A program made the translations under genes and the position numbers. Shown here piece by piece: positions 13,901 through 28,900 of a DNA stretch of 64,000 nt. The notes below the pieces were generated by a model. That model did not search any database. It saw only the letters and a program-made list of their open reading frames with translations, and was not told the origin of the DNA. Origin of the DNA: Tupaia tana (taxonomy: Eukaryota; Chordata; Mammalia; Scandentia; Tupaiidae). How positions within the stretch are numbered: position 1 is the first letter of the stretch; each line of letters starts with the position of its first letter. Location of the stretch: assembly GCA_026018925.1 (NCBI GenBank), contig JAKSZU010000008.1, positions 56,813,027 to 56,877,026 of the forward strand, given 5' to 3'.

Positions 13901-16900
13901 TGGTGGTAACTACCTGTACAAAAAAATCTACTTTACCACTGAATAAAAGCATACACAGGCTATAAAATTAATACATTTAGAACTAACAGTGATTAAGAGA
14001 GCACATAAGGCAAATCCCTTCAATCCACAATTTTAGAACTACTAAATGGATAAAGAGTAAAAAACTTAATATATAGGGCCAGACAACACATAAGGGACTT
14101 CATTCTCCCATGCAGACTTAATCCCAAAGATGTGACATTTCTGATGTGAAAGACCTACTAATACCTTACTAGGTAAACATGGTATGTCCATAAATAAATA
14201 ATTTCAACATATTTTTATTAATGTTTAAATTTCTACTTGTAATTTTCATTTAATCTAAGGGTAAATGTGTTTTTTCACTATTGATACATTTTCAGTGTTA
14301 TAAGGAAACTTTTTAAAGGCGTTCACAGAAATTTGAGAAGTTGCTTTTAGGAACACATTTATTTTATAAAGCTTATTAATGATGCACTTTTTGGAAAAGA
14401 AAATTTCTTTGGAAGATGCTGCAAAGCAAATTTTTAGTGTACCAAATAATTTATCAGCTATTGAAGTATTCACTATTTAAAATACCTACAGTTAATTCTT
14501 TTAAAGTATCAATATCTTCTTTTTCCATCAATTTAGAAATCTGAGTTTAAGAGTTTTTATAATATGGAAGGGAGCAGGACACAGTGATTGTTTCAACCAA
14601 GGTCACTTCCCTGTCCAAAGACATTCCCCACAGAGAAGGCCAGCTCCTTACCAGTGACAGCATGCACCATGGTGACTGTTCACACTATGATGCTCCTATT
14701 ACAATCTTAATTAAGCTCGACACAGACACTTGGTATCCTAATGTGTCATACTCAAAGCATAGAGAAAAAAAATCAGCAATAATTGGGAGGCACTGCAAAT
14801 AACCTGAAAACAAATGCACATTCTGGGCTTATCAAGAAGAATGCTTACACCAGGGTCACAAACTCAATGCCTACTGGGCCAGAAAAACAAAACAAATGAG
14901 GAAAAGGCGGTCAGGTGTAAGAAATAGGGAGTAGTGGCAAACTAGAGGCATACATGCTCATTTAAAGGCATTAAAATTTTAAAGAAAAAAATTTAACATT
15001 GCACAGGCCAAACAAAACAAATGTGGGCTATTCTTCAATCTCTAGCTTAGTAGATTAAGAATAAATGAAGATAAATTGAGACCATAGTCTCATCTTGAAC
15101 TTGCAAACTCCCAACTTTGTTGCTGTGATGTAGTCAAGTCAATATTATATGAGGGGTCATTCCTTGTCATTTTTAAGATTGTCCTTAACCTCTTTTCTTC
15201 ATTAGGTCTTGGGAACATTTTAAGTACAACGCCCAGCTCCTCATATAGATTCTTTAAAAACAAAAAAACAAAAAACAAAAAAAGAAAATTATTCTTCAAG
15301 ATGGTGTACACAATTCATGAAGATTCACCTGTATCCTCAGTGGCTGAGGACAATACTGAGGAGATACCACCTTGGCTGCTAAGATTCAGAGTTTTGACAT
15401 TTCTTCGTATAGGCTTGCCTGAAGTCATCGAATTTTCTGACAATATGGAAGAATTCAAGGATGATGTAATTTCCTCTTTGTAAGCACGTTATGTCCATGC
15501 TACAGAAGCCTTAGAATCCAGTCATGTTCAAACATAACACTGTGACAAAAAAGCGAAGGTCATGTGTCTTCCAGATTAACAATCTCTAGAGTACATACAC
15601 CTGTAATCAGATGCATCAATCAAGCTTTCCACTAAAATCTGCCCTTTGCACTCAGGAACTATTGAGTCACATAACAAAACTTCTGAGTCAAATCATCATT
15701 TGAAGGCATTTAACAGTACTCCATTCAATATTGAAATTGCATCAGCTTTGAGCTTACAGCTCATGAATCCCAGCCTGCATACTCATCAAGGGGCATCGCC
15801 TAGAAAATCCATTGTAGGCTAGAGGAGGGTTTCACTTCAATGAAGCAGAGTCTGTGGACTTCCTACTGCCCGGCGTGGATAATAAGACTCCTGTGCTTTC
15901 ATCTGTTCAACCGGCAGCCCTGAGTTTGATCTGGTTAAGAGCACTGCAGTGAAATCTTCGGCAAATTCCTCAAAGGAGCTTACTCTGCAAATTATTTCTG
16001 TGAGCAACGCATCACCCACTCTTGAAGCTCCTTTTAGTCTTTGCCTTCAAAATAATCCTTACATGAAAACAAAGATGGCAGCACTGGCATTGGACCAACC
16101 ATATCAGAGTCCAACTTGATTTGCACCTGTAATTTCCCTGAGGAAAATGAAATACCTGAAATAATTCAGACACTAATTTCTTCACGAAGAATTTAAGTTG
16201 CTTTCCATTTTAGAACAACATTTTTTCTGCCTCGTGTATTCCTAAATAAATAAGCTGGTGATAATTTCCATTTTGTAGAGTCTACATAATGTTTTTGAAC
16301 TATTTTAAATTATAATTTTGTTACCCAGAATAATTTTGATGAAACTCACTTCAGGATGTTTTTGAACCAAGGAAGCTATCAACATGGTATCCTTCTTGGT
16401 ACCAATTTAAGAATAATCATTTTTAAAGGGAAAGTTGATTAGGAACAGAGAATAGGCAAGAAGGGTCTTCGTTTTAAGTAGACTTTACAACCTGTCACAT
16501 TAGCGAATGAGCAGTGCTTCCATTAATGATCTGTCAAGCAACCAAGCATCTTGGTTCTCTCGTGCCTAGAATAAATGCGCTTTGTCCTACAAAAAGAAAA
16601 CTATACCCTAAATTCCTTATATTCATCTAGTCAAACATCTAGCAATTTTACATGTGTTATATTGCAAAACTTTTGCCCATCCCTCACCTCAGAAGCCTGA
16701 ATATTTAAACACCATTCATAACACACCAACCTTTCATTTCTTCCCAGATCATTAAAACATCTGAGAAATTTAACTAAATAAGCAAACTGAAAATAAAAGA
16801 CTGAGGTTGCTTTAAATTACTTTATTACTTGCTCTCCAACGAAAGAAAACAACTTCCTAGGAAACAAGAATGATGAATTTAAAATATATTCCAAGAATCA

Positions 16901-19900
16901 AATATAATCTACTTGTCTAAATTGCCTCAAATTTATGTTCTAGCGCCTGTGGTTCTACACTTAAACTCTGATAAAGTTAGTATCAGATATTCTTCCTACA
17001 GAGTTATTGTGAGAAACAAAAAGAAAACAAAACAGGACCCACCAATTCATGCACATGAAAGGTGAGAGATACATTGTTTTCTGTACTTGAAATTTTTTTC
17101 ATCCAATTAAACTTTCCTGGTAAAAATCACATTACCTTCGGCTACTGGATGATCCAGCCCGATTACCTGGGCCATTACTTGAAACAACTGATATTGCATT
17201 TGCAATGGCCTCAACAGCAGAAAGTCTTTCTGCAAATGTATTTCTTTCAGAGCGCTCTGCTTCTGAAACGTAAGAGAAAAAGTTAGGATCAACTCAAACT
17301 TCAAAAGTAACAAAGAGACTGGGTAAATATTAAACACCATTCAGAGCTAATTACTACAAATGGGGAATTTTTAGAAGTATATGGAAAAATAGAATTTCAA
17401 CTACTTGTTTATTTCAGTGGAAAAATTTTAAACCAATGCAGTTTTTCCATAATACTCACATTTTCTTTAAACAAACAAAAAAAACCCCATACATTTATTT
17501 ATTTATTATTATTTTTTAATTTGGCCAGAGAGGGACTGTGTGAAAGAGAGACTGCAAGAAAGCAAGCTGCCAGGTCCGGGGCTTGAACCGCGGTGGGCCA
17601 CAGGGGAGTCTAGCAGCTTTATCCACCATGTCGGCTGCCAGTCCCACTCACATTTTCTATAAACTATTTGAAGACCCATCATATGCTAGTGCTTTAATTC
17701 ACATACTAGGGACCAGCAAGTGGCGTGTTGGTTAAGGTGCTAGACTCCCACATGGCTGACCACGGTTCAAGTCCCAGACTTCTCAGCTTGCTTTCTTACT
17801 TTCTCTGTCTCTCTCTCTCTCTCTCACTCGTCATGTTAAAAAATAGTAATAAAAATTAAAAACAAAAAATTTATTAAAATTCACATACTCAATAACGAAT
17901 CAATTTTTCCTCTTTAAGAGCAATAAACAACACTTAAGATTGGTTGAACTATATAAACTTCAATAAGGAATTTTTCTTATTCTGCCTTCTCAACCCCAAA
18001 GGTCAAAAACAAAGTCATCAGTAAGAAGACTAAAATTTAGCTTTCATGGGCCAGCAGGTGGCATGATGGTTAAGGCGCTGGACTCCCACATGACCGAACA
18101 TGGTTCAAGCCCCCAGACCCAGCAGCTTGAAAATCACACCAGGCACATGCATCTGTGCCCAGAATTCCAAGAAGATATGGAAAATGGAGCAGTGTAGCCA
18201 TCCTTCCTGGGACTGATTTCTCACTTTGCCTCTCTCTGTTTCTGTCTCTATCTCTGTCTCCTTCAAGTGAGCATGCATGCCCTATGGCAATAAAATTTTT
18301 TTTTTTTTGAGAGGTTTTTGCTGGCGCATGTGCTCTCCAGAAAGAGAGAAACAGAGAGAAAGCAAGAAATCACCCCCCAGGGTGGGTGGCCATGCTGCAA
18401 TCCCTTCTCCTCCATTCTCCTCTCGGGATCTTGGGCACGCACACGCGAGCACCCAGCATGAGTTTAAGCCACCAGGTCCGGGACTCAAACCACGGTCGAC
18501 TACATGGGAGTTCAGTGACATAGCCATTATGCTAACTGCTGGTCCCATAAAATTCTTTTTTTAAAACAGAGGGAAAAAAATAGCTTTCACTACCAAAGAA
18601 AAAGACCACCTTCAGTATCAAAGTATAGTCTACACCAGGGGATCTTTAAGAAGTTGAGGGAAGGGACCAGCAGGTGGCATAATGGGTTACATTACTGGAC
18701 TCCCACACAGTCAACCATGGTTCGAGTCCCAGACATGGTGACTTAAAACTCACATCAGGGGCCCAGCAGATGGTATAATGGTTATGTCACTGGACTCCCA
18801 CATAACCGACTGCGGTTCGAGTCCTGGACCTGGTGGCTTAAAGTTCATGCTGGGCACATGTGCATGCATCTGAGAGTAGAATGGAGGAGAAGGGACTGCA
18901 GTGTGACCATCTGCCTTGGGGGGTGATTTCTTGCCTTCTATCTCTCTGTCTCTGTGGTGAGTGTATGCACCCTATAGTTAAAAAAAAAAAAGCCAACAAA
19001 CAAACTAAACAAAACCAAATGAACAAAAAACATCTCACACCAGGCACATGTGCATGCCCCCCCAAGATCCCAAGGAAAGAATGGAGGAGAAGGGATTTTG
19101 ATGTGGCTATCACCCCGGGGAGTGATTTCTCGCTTTCTCGCTGTCTCTCTCTCTCGCGCGCGCGCGCGCGATTGGACAGATCCTATAGCAAAAACATCTC
19201 TAAAAAAAAAAAATTAAATAAAGAAGTTGATGGAAAATGAGTATTATGAAAAAACTATGCATAGATTTCAAAATTTATTGCACCAAAATTTTCAACAAAC
19301 TTTGTATGGTCTCCCTATACTACTTATGATCCTCTAGTAATTCACTGATAGTGAAATAAAGGTCAAAACCTACAAACGACTGCTATTAGAATGTCATAAG
19401 CAAAAGTCAAAATAAAAACAATATTATAAATTATAAAATCGTACTTTAGGTTTTTACTTCTTCTCTTCTTTTGGCCAATTATAAGGTTTATGGATGGAAA
19501 GCTTACACTTTCCAAAAACTCCTAACTCCCTGTTTCTACATTCTAAAAATCTGGATAGAAGTTGCCTCAGTATAACTTGGTTTAATTTGCTAAATTATTA
19601 CCACAGTAATAAAAGTCAACTATCTGGAATTATAAAATCAGTAAGGCTCATATAGTATTACATACCCAATTTAAATATACCACAGAGAAAAGAATTAAAG
19701 ACAATAAAGCCACACTGATGAAAAACTTTGCTTATGTTACATAATGATCCTAACAAGAGAAATTTTACCTTCTAAGGAAGTCAGACGTTCAAAATTTTAC
19801 TGAACAAATTATAATGATTTGTTTTTTTTTCCTTTTATAGTTGTTATATTTTTAAAACTATCCTAACAGTTTTTTTTAAATATATTATTATAATTCTTAA

Positions 19901-22900
19901 TCTCACCTTCTTCTTCTTTAGTTTCTTTATTGCTGGTTGGAAAGCAAACTGATACACACGCATGCAAAATATTTCGATTTCCATCACATCTGTGGCTGAT
20001 GAACGTCTGCAACATCTGTAGATTCTGCTCTAAAACAACTGCTTGCTCAAGATTCATAAGGTATTGTCGACAGGCCTCATAGTCACAGCGTAGAATATGT
20101 TGCATTAAGGTTTGTTTCTGTGTGTAGATAAATCAGAGGGGGAAACTACCATGAATCTGAGTAGCATATTACATGTCAAAAAGATTTTATGGCCAACACA
20201 ATAAGATAATATATTTTAGGTGGTCTGGCAAAAGGGGTTGAAGCACAGGATACAAATGACACAAGTAGGAAAGGGAGGGTAGAACTTTAAAGACCAGTAC
20301 ACAACTCACTCTGCAGTTGTAACAGAAAAGCAGTCATAACATGGAGCATGAATGAACAGGAGTGACTGGATTTGCCCTGCAGGCCATACTTTGCCAATCC
20401 CTGGTTTATATCATGTAACTATTGGTTTGGAACCCTGGTAATATTACTAACCAGTTAAGCAAAGGACATAAATTTTATTCCAAGCTTACTTACCTGGTTA
20501 TTATCTTAAAGGTTATTCTACACTGTGGTGCATAAAAACCCCAACCTTCAACTCCCTAGGAATCATAACAGGTGTAATTCCCAAAGATGACAACTAAGGC
20601 GCCTAACTATCGAAAAACAAGGTAGTGCTGATAAATATCTACAGAACATACTATTAACTACCTGATAATACCACAAACATTGGAATACATTGAAACCAAG
20701 AAGTTCCAATGTATTTCTTTCTGAATGGAAACTACAGTTATGGGACACTTAATGGACTGCATATAAAGTACTAGTTTTATGAAACAAATCTGTTCATTTT
20801 AGCCAGAACTAGAACCTAGGAAAAAAGCAAGTGGAAAATGCTTGGGAGTGCAAAGGAAGAAAAAAATACACTGAATAATTAAACTTGCCACTTTCTGGAA
20901 AACTGCCTAAAGAAACCTTCCTCTGGGCCAGCAGTTGCCTTTGTAGTTAAGATGCTGGACTCCCACATGGCAAACATTGGTTCAAGTCCCAGACCTGGTA
21001 GCTTGAAAATCATTCCAGGCACATGTGTGTGTGCATGCCCAAAATCCCAGGAGAAGAGACTGCGGGATGGCCATTCCCTCTGGAGGGTAATTTTTCACTT
21101 TTTCTCTTTCTCTCAGCAAGTGAACCTTAAGAAAAGAAATAAGTAAAGAAAAAGAAAAACTCTCCCTCTCCACCAATCTTATGGGGGAAAAAGGAAAAAC
21201 AAGGTGGTAGGGTAAGTGGAGAAAGTAATCCACACAACATACATCTAAAAAACACTTTCGGTACTATCATATGTGAGATGGGCCATCCTGATTGTGGGAA
21301 CTAACTATGGCTTCCAAGTAACCTCGACAATATCAGTCATGAGGTGAGTTACATAAGAGAAACTTACCAATGTCTTAGGAAATGTATACACTAATCATTA
21401 TGATAACAATATGTCAGAGTCTCTTCAAAGAACTAAAAAGCACATACTTTCAAAGGAAACTGAAAACAGATATTCTGAACACTGTTGTGATATACAGACT
21501 GTCTTCAAGAAATCAGTCATTCAATTTATTTGGAAGAAGCTACTCTGTTGGAAGATTTCATCTCCAACCTACTAGACTAAATGTACATGGGCTCAGGGCC
21601 GGCAGGTGGCATGGTGATTAAGGGCACTGGAGACCCACATAGCCAACTGCAGTTCGAGTCCCAGACCTGGTGGCTTGCTTTCTCACTTTCTCTTTCTCTC
21701 AATCTGATCAAATGAAAATAAATAAATAAATGAAGTTAAATAATTCTTTAAAAAAAAAATGTGCCTGGGCTCTTACAGTGAGACCAGAAATATCACACTT
21801 AGCTGTGTTGCAAGCAAGCTTATTCTGCATCAAATTGTGTTTTATTTGTTACTTATTCTTATAGCAAAGGGTAGAGTTCAGCAAAAATAATTTCTTTTAA
21901 GTTTACTATCCATCAAGCCCCAGTCATTAAGATACAAAGATAATGATGACACATTTTACAATAATCTACCCTTAAGTGCAGGAGTCAGAATCAAATGATT
22001 GCATTTGAAGTAACACAAATTAGTGAAGAAGGCTGTCTAAAAAGAGATTAATACAAGCTATATAATAAACAGCAACTAACAACTGGACAATAAACTGTAG
22101 GTAATGAGGACTGCACTAAATTGGAGAGATCACATACAGGCAATAAAAGGGCAACCTAGTGCTTTGATGATGTAAATTATGGGGTCCAATTTCATTAGCC
22201 CTAATTTTTACCTGCCGAGGGCACGTGTGCTCTTCATAAAGACAGGGAGTGAGAGAGGGCATCCCCCCAATTGTGCATGGTCATGTTGCAACCCATTCTC
22301 CTCCATTTCTCCATTAGCTCAGGGTGTGTGACATACACACACACGTCTAGCTTGTTTTTGAAGCTGCCAGCACTGTGACTTGAACCATGGTCAGCCATGC
22401 AGAATCAGGCTCCCTATGCACAGTGCTTAACCACTGCACCATGGGGCTGGCCCAATCCTATGATTTTTAAAGCTGGCAACTAATCAAGAATTTTACCTTG
22501 ATGTGAAGATTATTTTTAGGGTTCAAGTTCAAGCCGCACCCACCATCCTATCCTCACCCCATAAAAAGTTTGGAACCACTAGTCTAGTAGGTTATAATCA
22601 AAGCTAAACTAAGACTATGAGCCTGTGTCTCAAAAAAGGATACAGGCAGCTGTCCAGAGAACCTGGATTAAATTTATTTTAATTATGGTACTAATGAGTT
22701 TATCAACCTTCAACCTAACAGAGAAGAAATAAACTTCCATCTTAAGCTTCATTTCCAACCTTTACAGAAAAACTCCTCCAAAGAGTTTATATTTATCTGT
22801 AGTTCCTCATCTCCCTTTTCTCTTTAGCTTACTGTAATAAAGCTTCCACCCTGTCAACAAGGACTTTATGGGACAAAATCCGAGTCTATATTCAGTATAC

Positions 22901-25900
22901 ACCTTACTGGACCTAAAGCATCATTAGACATAACTGACGACTGCACCTTCCTTGACACATGCTCTTCATTTGGCTGTCGACACTGCTCATTCAAGTCTTC
23001 CTCCAATATTCGTGGATGCTCTCTCTCTCAGTCTCCTAAGCCAGGTCACCTGTTACCATTCTACCACTTAACTGTCCAAACTATCCACCAACTGCTAGTC
23101 CCTACAGTCTTCATCTTGATAAATGGTACCTTTATTCTTCTAAAACCTTTTACCCTCATGTTTCCTCTGCTTGAAACCCTAATTAACAATAAATAAATCC
23201 CTCTGGTGCTACCTTAAAAACAAACCTGGTATATATCTACAATCTATTAACTTTAACTCTGAATCCTGAACGAAGTCACAATTACTTCCTACCATGGATT
23301 ATTTTTAACAGCCTCCTAACTAGTCTACTTTCCACCCTGTTCCCCCTTTTAAAATATTAGTTAAGGGGGGCCAACAGGTGGTATGATGGGTAACATGCTG
23401 GATTCCTACAAATCTCAGACCTAGAGGCTTGAAAATCATTCTAGACATATGTATGTGTGTCCAAAATCTTGAGAGAAGTGATTGTGGCATGGCTAGCCCT
23501 CCTGGAGGATGAGTTCTCATTCTGCTTCTATCTCTGTCTCTCTCTGCTGAGCACATATTCCCTGTAGCAAACTAAATTTAAAAACACATATATATTATAT
23601 ATACATATTATATGTATATATGTAAGTACATACCAATCAGGTCAATCTTGGCTCAAATTGCTCCAACAGTTTCCAGAGGTACTGCCTCTAAATCTAAACC
23701 TCAACCATTAACAAGTCTAAACTAATCCTACCTTTTTTTGTTCCTCCTCCTCTATAGTTCCACTCTGCCTTCAACCACACCCAAATTTGCAGTTTTATAA
23801 CTCCTTTGTCTCATGTACTGCTGACATCCAGTCACCAAGTTTTATAGCACCTTCTTCCTTCACAGCTCTCAATTCCATCCCCTCTTCCTCATTTCCAAGA
23901 GTTCAAGCTTAACTTTGTTTCTAACCTGGATTACTGTATTAGCCTTTTGCATGATCTTCTGAACTTCTCTTTTCCACCCACTTCTTAAAAAACCAACCTC
24001 GACTGCTAATCTGTTTTGAAAATCGTGTCTCTCATCAACTCAAAATCCTTCCCCTCTCAGCGTGCAGACGAAAGTTTGGGCCCCTTCAATTAGAACATGG
24101 TGCCTCTTAGTGCCTCACCCTAGCCTTATCACTTGCTACTCACTGATCATATGAGCCCTACCTTCTGGTCATATCAAAAGAATGTACATGTTCTCCCAAC
24201 ATATTAATGAGATTCACAAATGCCAGTCTCGATGGCTGGAATAACACCAACACCTTTGCTCTCATCTGATTAGGGAAGCCTTCTGTACAGTCATGGTCTG
24301 GCTTTTGTCCCTGCCCTTTGTGCTCTCAAACACTGCACATACCATTCTCAAGCACTTGTATTACACCATAACCACTGACATATTTGTATCTGTTGTCCTG
24401 ACAGCTTCTGTAAGGAAGGAAGGGGCAATGAGTGATCTAATTGAGATTATTTACTTAGACTTTGGTAGTATCTTCTGAATGAAAATGCTTCATAGTTTCA
24501 AATTACCTCTACAGCCATGATAATAATAGCAGCTTTCTTTTTGATTGTTGAATTGGCAGGAAGATTTATTAAAGAATGCACACCCATTCCAAGACTACTT
24601 ATAGGTGGAAGATCAAGCCAGTCAGGATCCCTTATTCCTCCCATGCAATCTTTGGCCATTGGATAGATGGTACCATTTCCATCTCGAAGAATAATAGGAG
24701 ATTCCTGTAATAGAAAATAATAAACTTTGGCTTCCACTCAAAAATCTGTAATATCTCTGACTTTCCTAAAAGGTTTGTTATTTGTTTGAAGTTTTTTGCC
24801 ATAGGGCACATGCACTCACCAGAGACAGAGAAAAAGGGAAAGTGAGAAAGCACACCCAAGAAGGGATGGCCACATCACAATCCTTTTTATCCATTCTCCT
24901 CTCAGGATCTTGGGCATGCACACACGCTCACCTGGCATCTTTTTCGAGTCACCAAGTCCAAGACTCAAACCATGGAGTCAGCCATGTGGGACCCAGCATC
25001 TTAATTACCATGCCACCTGCTAGCTCAGTTTAATCTATTTTCAAATTACATGTTGGTAACAATGATCAAATAAGAAACCTATTATCAAAATGTGTAGAAT
25101 ACTCTAAATTCTTCATTAGTTTACTAATAAGCAAACCAAAGCAAATATGTTTCAATAAAATCCCAGTATTATCTTATACTTTTATAAAAAATAAAATGAG
25201 CCTCTACCTGTCCTGCGGTGAAAATGGCTACATTCCTCTCATTTTGACCAAGGAAAGCAATGCTGCTTGTAGGAAAATTATTTTCCTGTTCTGCTTTTCC
25301 TGTAGCTAGATCAAAGATACAGTACCGTACCCAATTTCCAGTCTTCAAAACAGCATGCACACCTTTGGAAACACATAAATGAAAAATTTTTATATATAAT
25401 CTTTGGTAGTATCTTAAAATATCTACCAAATTTTGACATTGCTGGCCACCTCTATAAATCAGCTTAAACAGACCTCTATGAATCAGCTTAAACAGGTTTC
25501 TTTATACAACGTTATATAGGAATCAAAAATTACCAAGGCCTCTAATTACTTTATCCTATTTCCATTTATTACAAAGTAGTGATGGGATATAAAGTATGCC
25601 AACAGAAAGGAAAAAAAACACCTAAAATCTGTACCTTTGGAATCTACATTCACTGCTAATATTTCTGTTTTTTCAGGTATACAAAGCTTTTTAGGAGTCC
25701 TTTGGAAACAGTCAGGAACTTTTGGTGTTCCACCAGTTTTAACAACCTATATGACACAAAAAAAATTTGCTCTCAAACTGTAATACACTTAAGGTGTCAA
25801 TCACAACATTCACATGCTGAATGATTCCTTAAACGTACCTGTAGTTCATCAATTCTAAGTAACCTACAGTCCTGTAAGAGAGAAGAAGGATCGGCATCTG

Positions 25901-28900
25901 GGCCAGAGCTATTCTGACAGTTTGTATTACTGGACGTTCCTGGAAATTTCACAGCAACATAGGCACCATCCACTTTTAGTACCTAGAAAGCATAGAAAAA
26001 GACTCTGGTTACTAATACCTTATAGAAATCACTATGCAAATTCTATTTACTGAAGTAATGTAAAAATGAAGCTTGTAGTTCCTTATGTTACTTCACTGAC
26101 TACCAAGTTATAAAACTAAGCTGGACAGGGGACCAGCAGTTAGCGTAATGGCTATGTCGCTGGACTCCCATGTAGTCGACCGTGGTTCGAGTCCCGGACC
26201 CGGCGGCTTAAACTCACGCCGGGCGCGTGTGCGTGCGTGCCCAAGATCCCGAGAGGAGAATGGAGGAGAAGGGATTGCGGCGTGGCCATCCCCCCTGGGG
26301 GGTGATTTCCTGCTTTCTATCTCTCTGTCTCTCTCTGTCTGTCTGGCGAGCGCACGCGCCCTATAGCAAAAACCTCTCCAAAAAAAGAAAAAAAAAAAAA
26401 AAGAAAACTAAGCTGGACAGAATCACCAAAGCCTTGCTGATGATGTCTATATTTAAGGCTGATTTTCTAGAGAAAACCTGACCCATATAACCAGTGGTTA
26501 CAATTCTATAAATATTTAGCAATCAACTGAAAAACTTAAGTATAACCTATGAAACTCTCCCATCTTCCCTCTATGTTAGAATAAAGCAGCACTGTCCAAT
26601 GGAACTTTCTTGGTGATGACAACTTTCTACATAAGCACTGTCCATCATGGTAGCCATTAACCCTAAGTGGCTACTGAGCACTTGAGATGAAGCTACATGA
26701 CTGAGAAGTTGACTTTAAAAAAATTAGTTAATTTTTAATAAATTTAAATAGCCACATTAGCCAGTGTAAGAATAGGGTCAGCAATGAACAAAAACACCAC
26801 TTGTAACTAAGACATCTGAGTCCCGCTTCTAATTTTCAGCCAGTATGAACTTCTCATAAGAAAATATAGGCCTATAAACTATAGTTCTGTTTTGAAAAAT
26901 CAAATGAAATAGAGAATGAAAAAGGCATATATGTAAGTTGCAGAGTATCGTTTATCTGCTGTTGCCTTTAATACAAATGAAAAGCTATCCCACTTTAGAA
27001 ACTAATGAGCAATCGAGAAAACCTTTACTCTATGGATATTCTATATGGAGCTCTAGGTAAATTTTAAGTATGTGTGAGGGGAAAGGTGGAATCAATGTCA
27101 TTGCTACTGATGGCCTCTACTTAACTGTAGAAGGCAAACCCTATTCAGGAAGAACAGGAGAAAATAGAGGTGACCTACAAAAACAGAAGACTTTTCGGTA
27201 TTAGAAAAGAGTTAATCCTATGGCAAAATTTAGAGCCCCACATGGCTAGCCAGTATCTGAGTCGCAGATTCAGCAGCTTGAGAATAGTCAGGGTAGGACT
27301 AGACTCATGGCACAGTGAGTTCTATATATTGAAAACCATGTCTGAGAACCAGCAGTTAGCGTAATGGCTATGTCGCTGGACTCCCACGTAGTCAACCGTG
27401 GTTCGCGTCCCAGACCCGGTGGCTTAAAACTCACGCCGGGTGCGTGTGCATGCGTGCCCAAGATCCCGAGAGGAGAATGGAGGAGAAGGGATTGCGGTGT
27501 GACCATCCCCCGGGGGGGTGATTTCTCGCTTTCTGTCTCTATGTCTCACTCTGTCTGTCTGGCAAGTGCACGCGCCCTATAGGAAAAACCTCTCCCCCAA
27601 AAAAAAAAAAAAAAAGAAAAGAAAAAGAAAACCATGTCTAACATGGTTAGTGTGGCTCAAGTCCCAGCCGTGGCAACTTGAAAAACATGCTAGGTACTTG
27701 TGCACGTGTGACCAAAAATCCTCATGGAATCAAGAAATAGAAAAAGGAGATCATGAAATGACAATGCCTCATTAGGGGGTTCTTTCTTCCTCTCCCTGTT
27801 AGTGCATGTGCCCTCTGGAAAATTATTTTGAAAGATCAAACAAAATAAAACATGCCATGTATGCACACATGTGCCCAGGATCCTGATGGGATGGAGAATT
27901 AGAGGAAGAGAAACTTCATCATGACCAGCCATGTTGGGAGTGACATTCTTGCTTTCTCTTTTCTTATGCACAAGCTCTCTGGCTTACATATAAATACATA
28001 CATACATTATATGTGAAAGACAATTCTCAAAAAAAAACATATACAAATGTTACAGAAGGTTATCTCCAAATAAAACTGACAAAAGTTCCCAAGAACTGAC
28101 TGTACCAAAAAACAATGATGGGCCAGCCTGCGGCCTGGTTGTTAAGGCAGTTGGACCCCATGACCAACCCTGCAGTTTGAGTCTCAGACCTAGCAGGTAG
28201 AGATACAAACCAGGCCCATGTGCGTGTGCACCCAAAATCTGAAAAGAACGGAGAAACAAAGGAGAAGGGATTCTGGTGTGGCCATTCCCCATAGGGGGCT
28301 TCTCTCCCAGGACCCTAACATAAGCACATATACCCTCTGTAAAAGAGGTTTTTAAGAAAAGGTAATGGATCTCTGCAACTTTTCTGTAAATGTACCATTA
28401 TTCCAAAATGAGAAGTTTCTTTTTAATTTTTCTTTTTAAAGCAACATCATCAATGTAAATGCTAAAAGAGATGCCTCATGTTTTCCTCTGTCAGGGATAA
28501 AGGAGAGAGGTCTGCATCAGATTCAGGGATAAGACTTCAAAACCACAGAAAATGATAAACAAAGTAGCCTTGAAAGGCTTACAGAGACACTCAAGAAACA
28601 AATCCTTAAATAACCAATATCATCACCATTCTCTAAGTAATTAATTCTTGGATATCTCTGAACAAACCTTGCCAACAGGAACATTCTTAACATCTTCCAC
28701 AAAAACAACTTCCCGAAGAGACCACTGCTCTTCATTCACTTTTTCCTCTTCTTTCGGGGCAGGGGTTGACCGTCGTCGTTCTTAGACAACAACAAAATGG
28801 TAAGTACCAAAAAGAAAATGTGAAAGAGACTTTATAAATTCATCTATAGATACATGAGAAATGATCAATTTTTAAAGGGATACATAAGTGAGGCTTCTAA

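Noticed and set aside
26148..26366. Recurring open frames with [14 protein letters not shown] and [10 protein letters not shown]
   Set aside because: They occur wherever the SINE occurs and translate its tRNA-like and GT-rich parts; the repetition is repeat homology, not a protein family.
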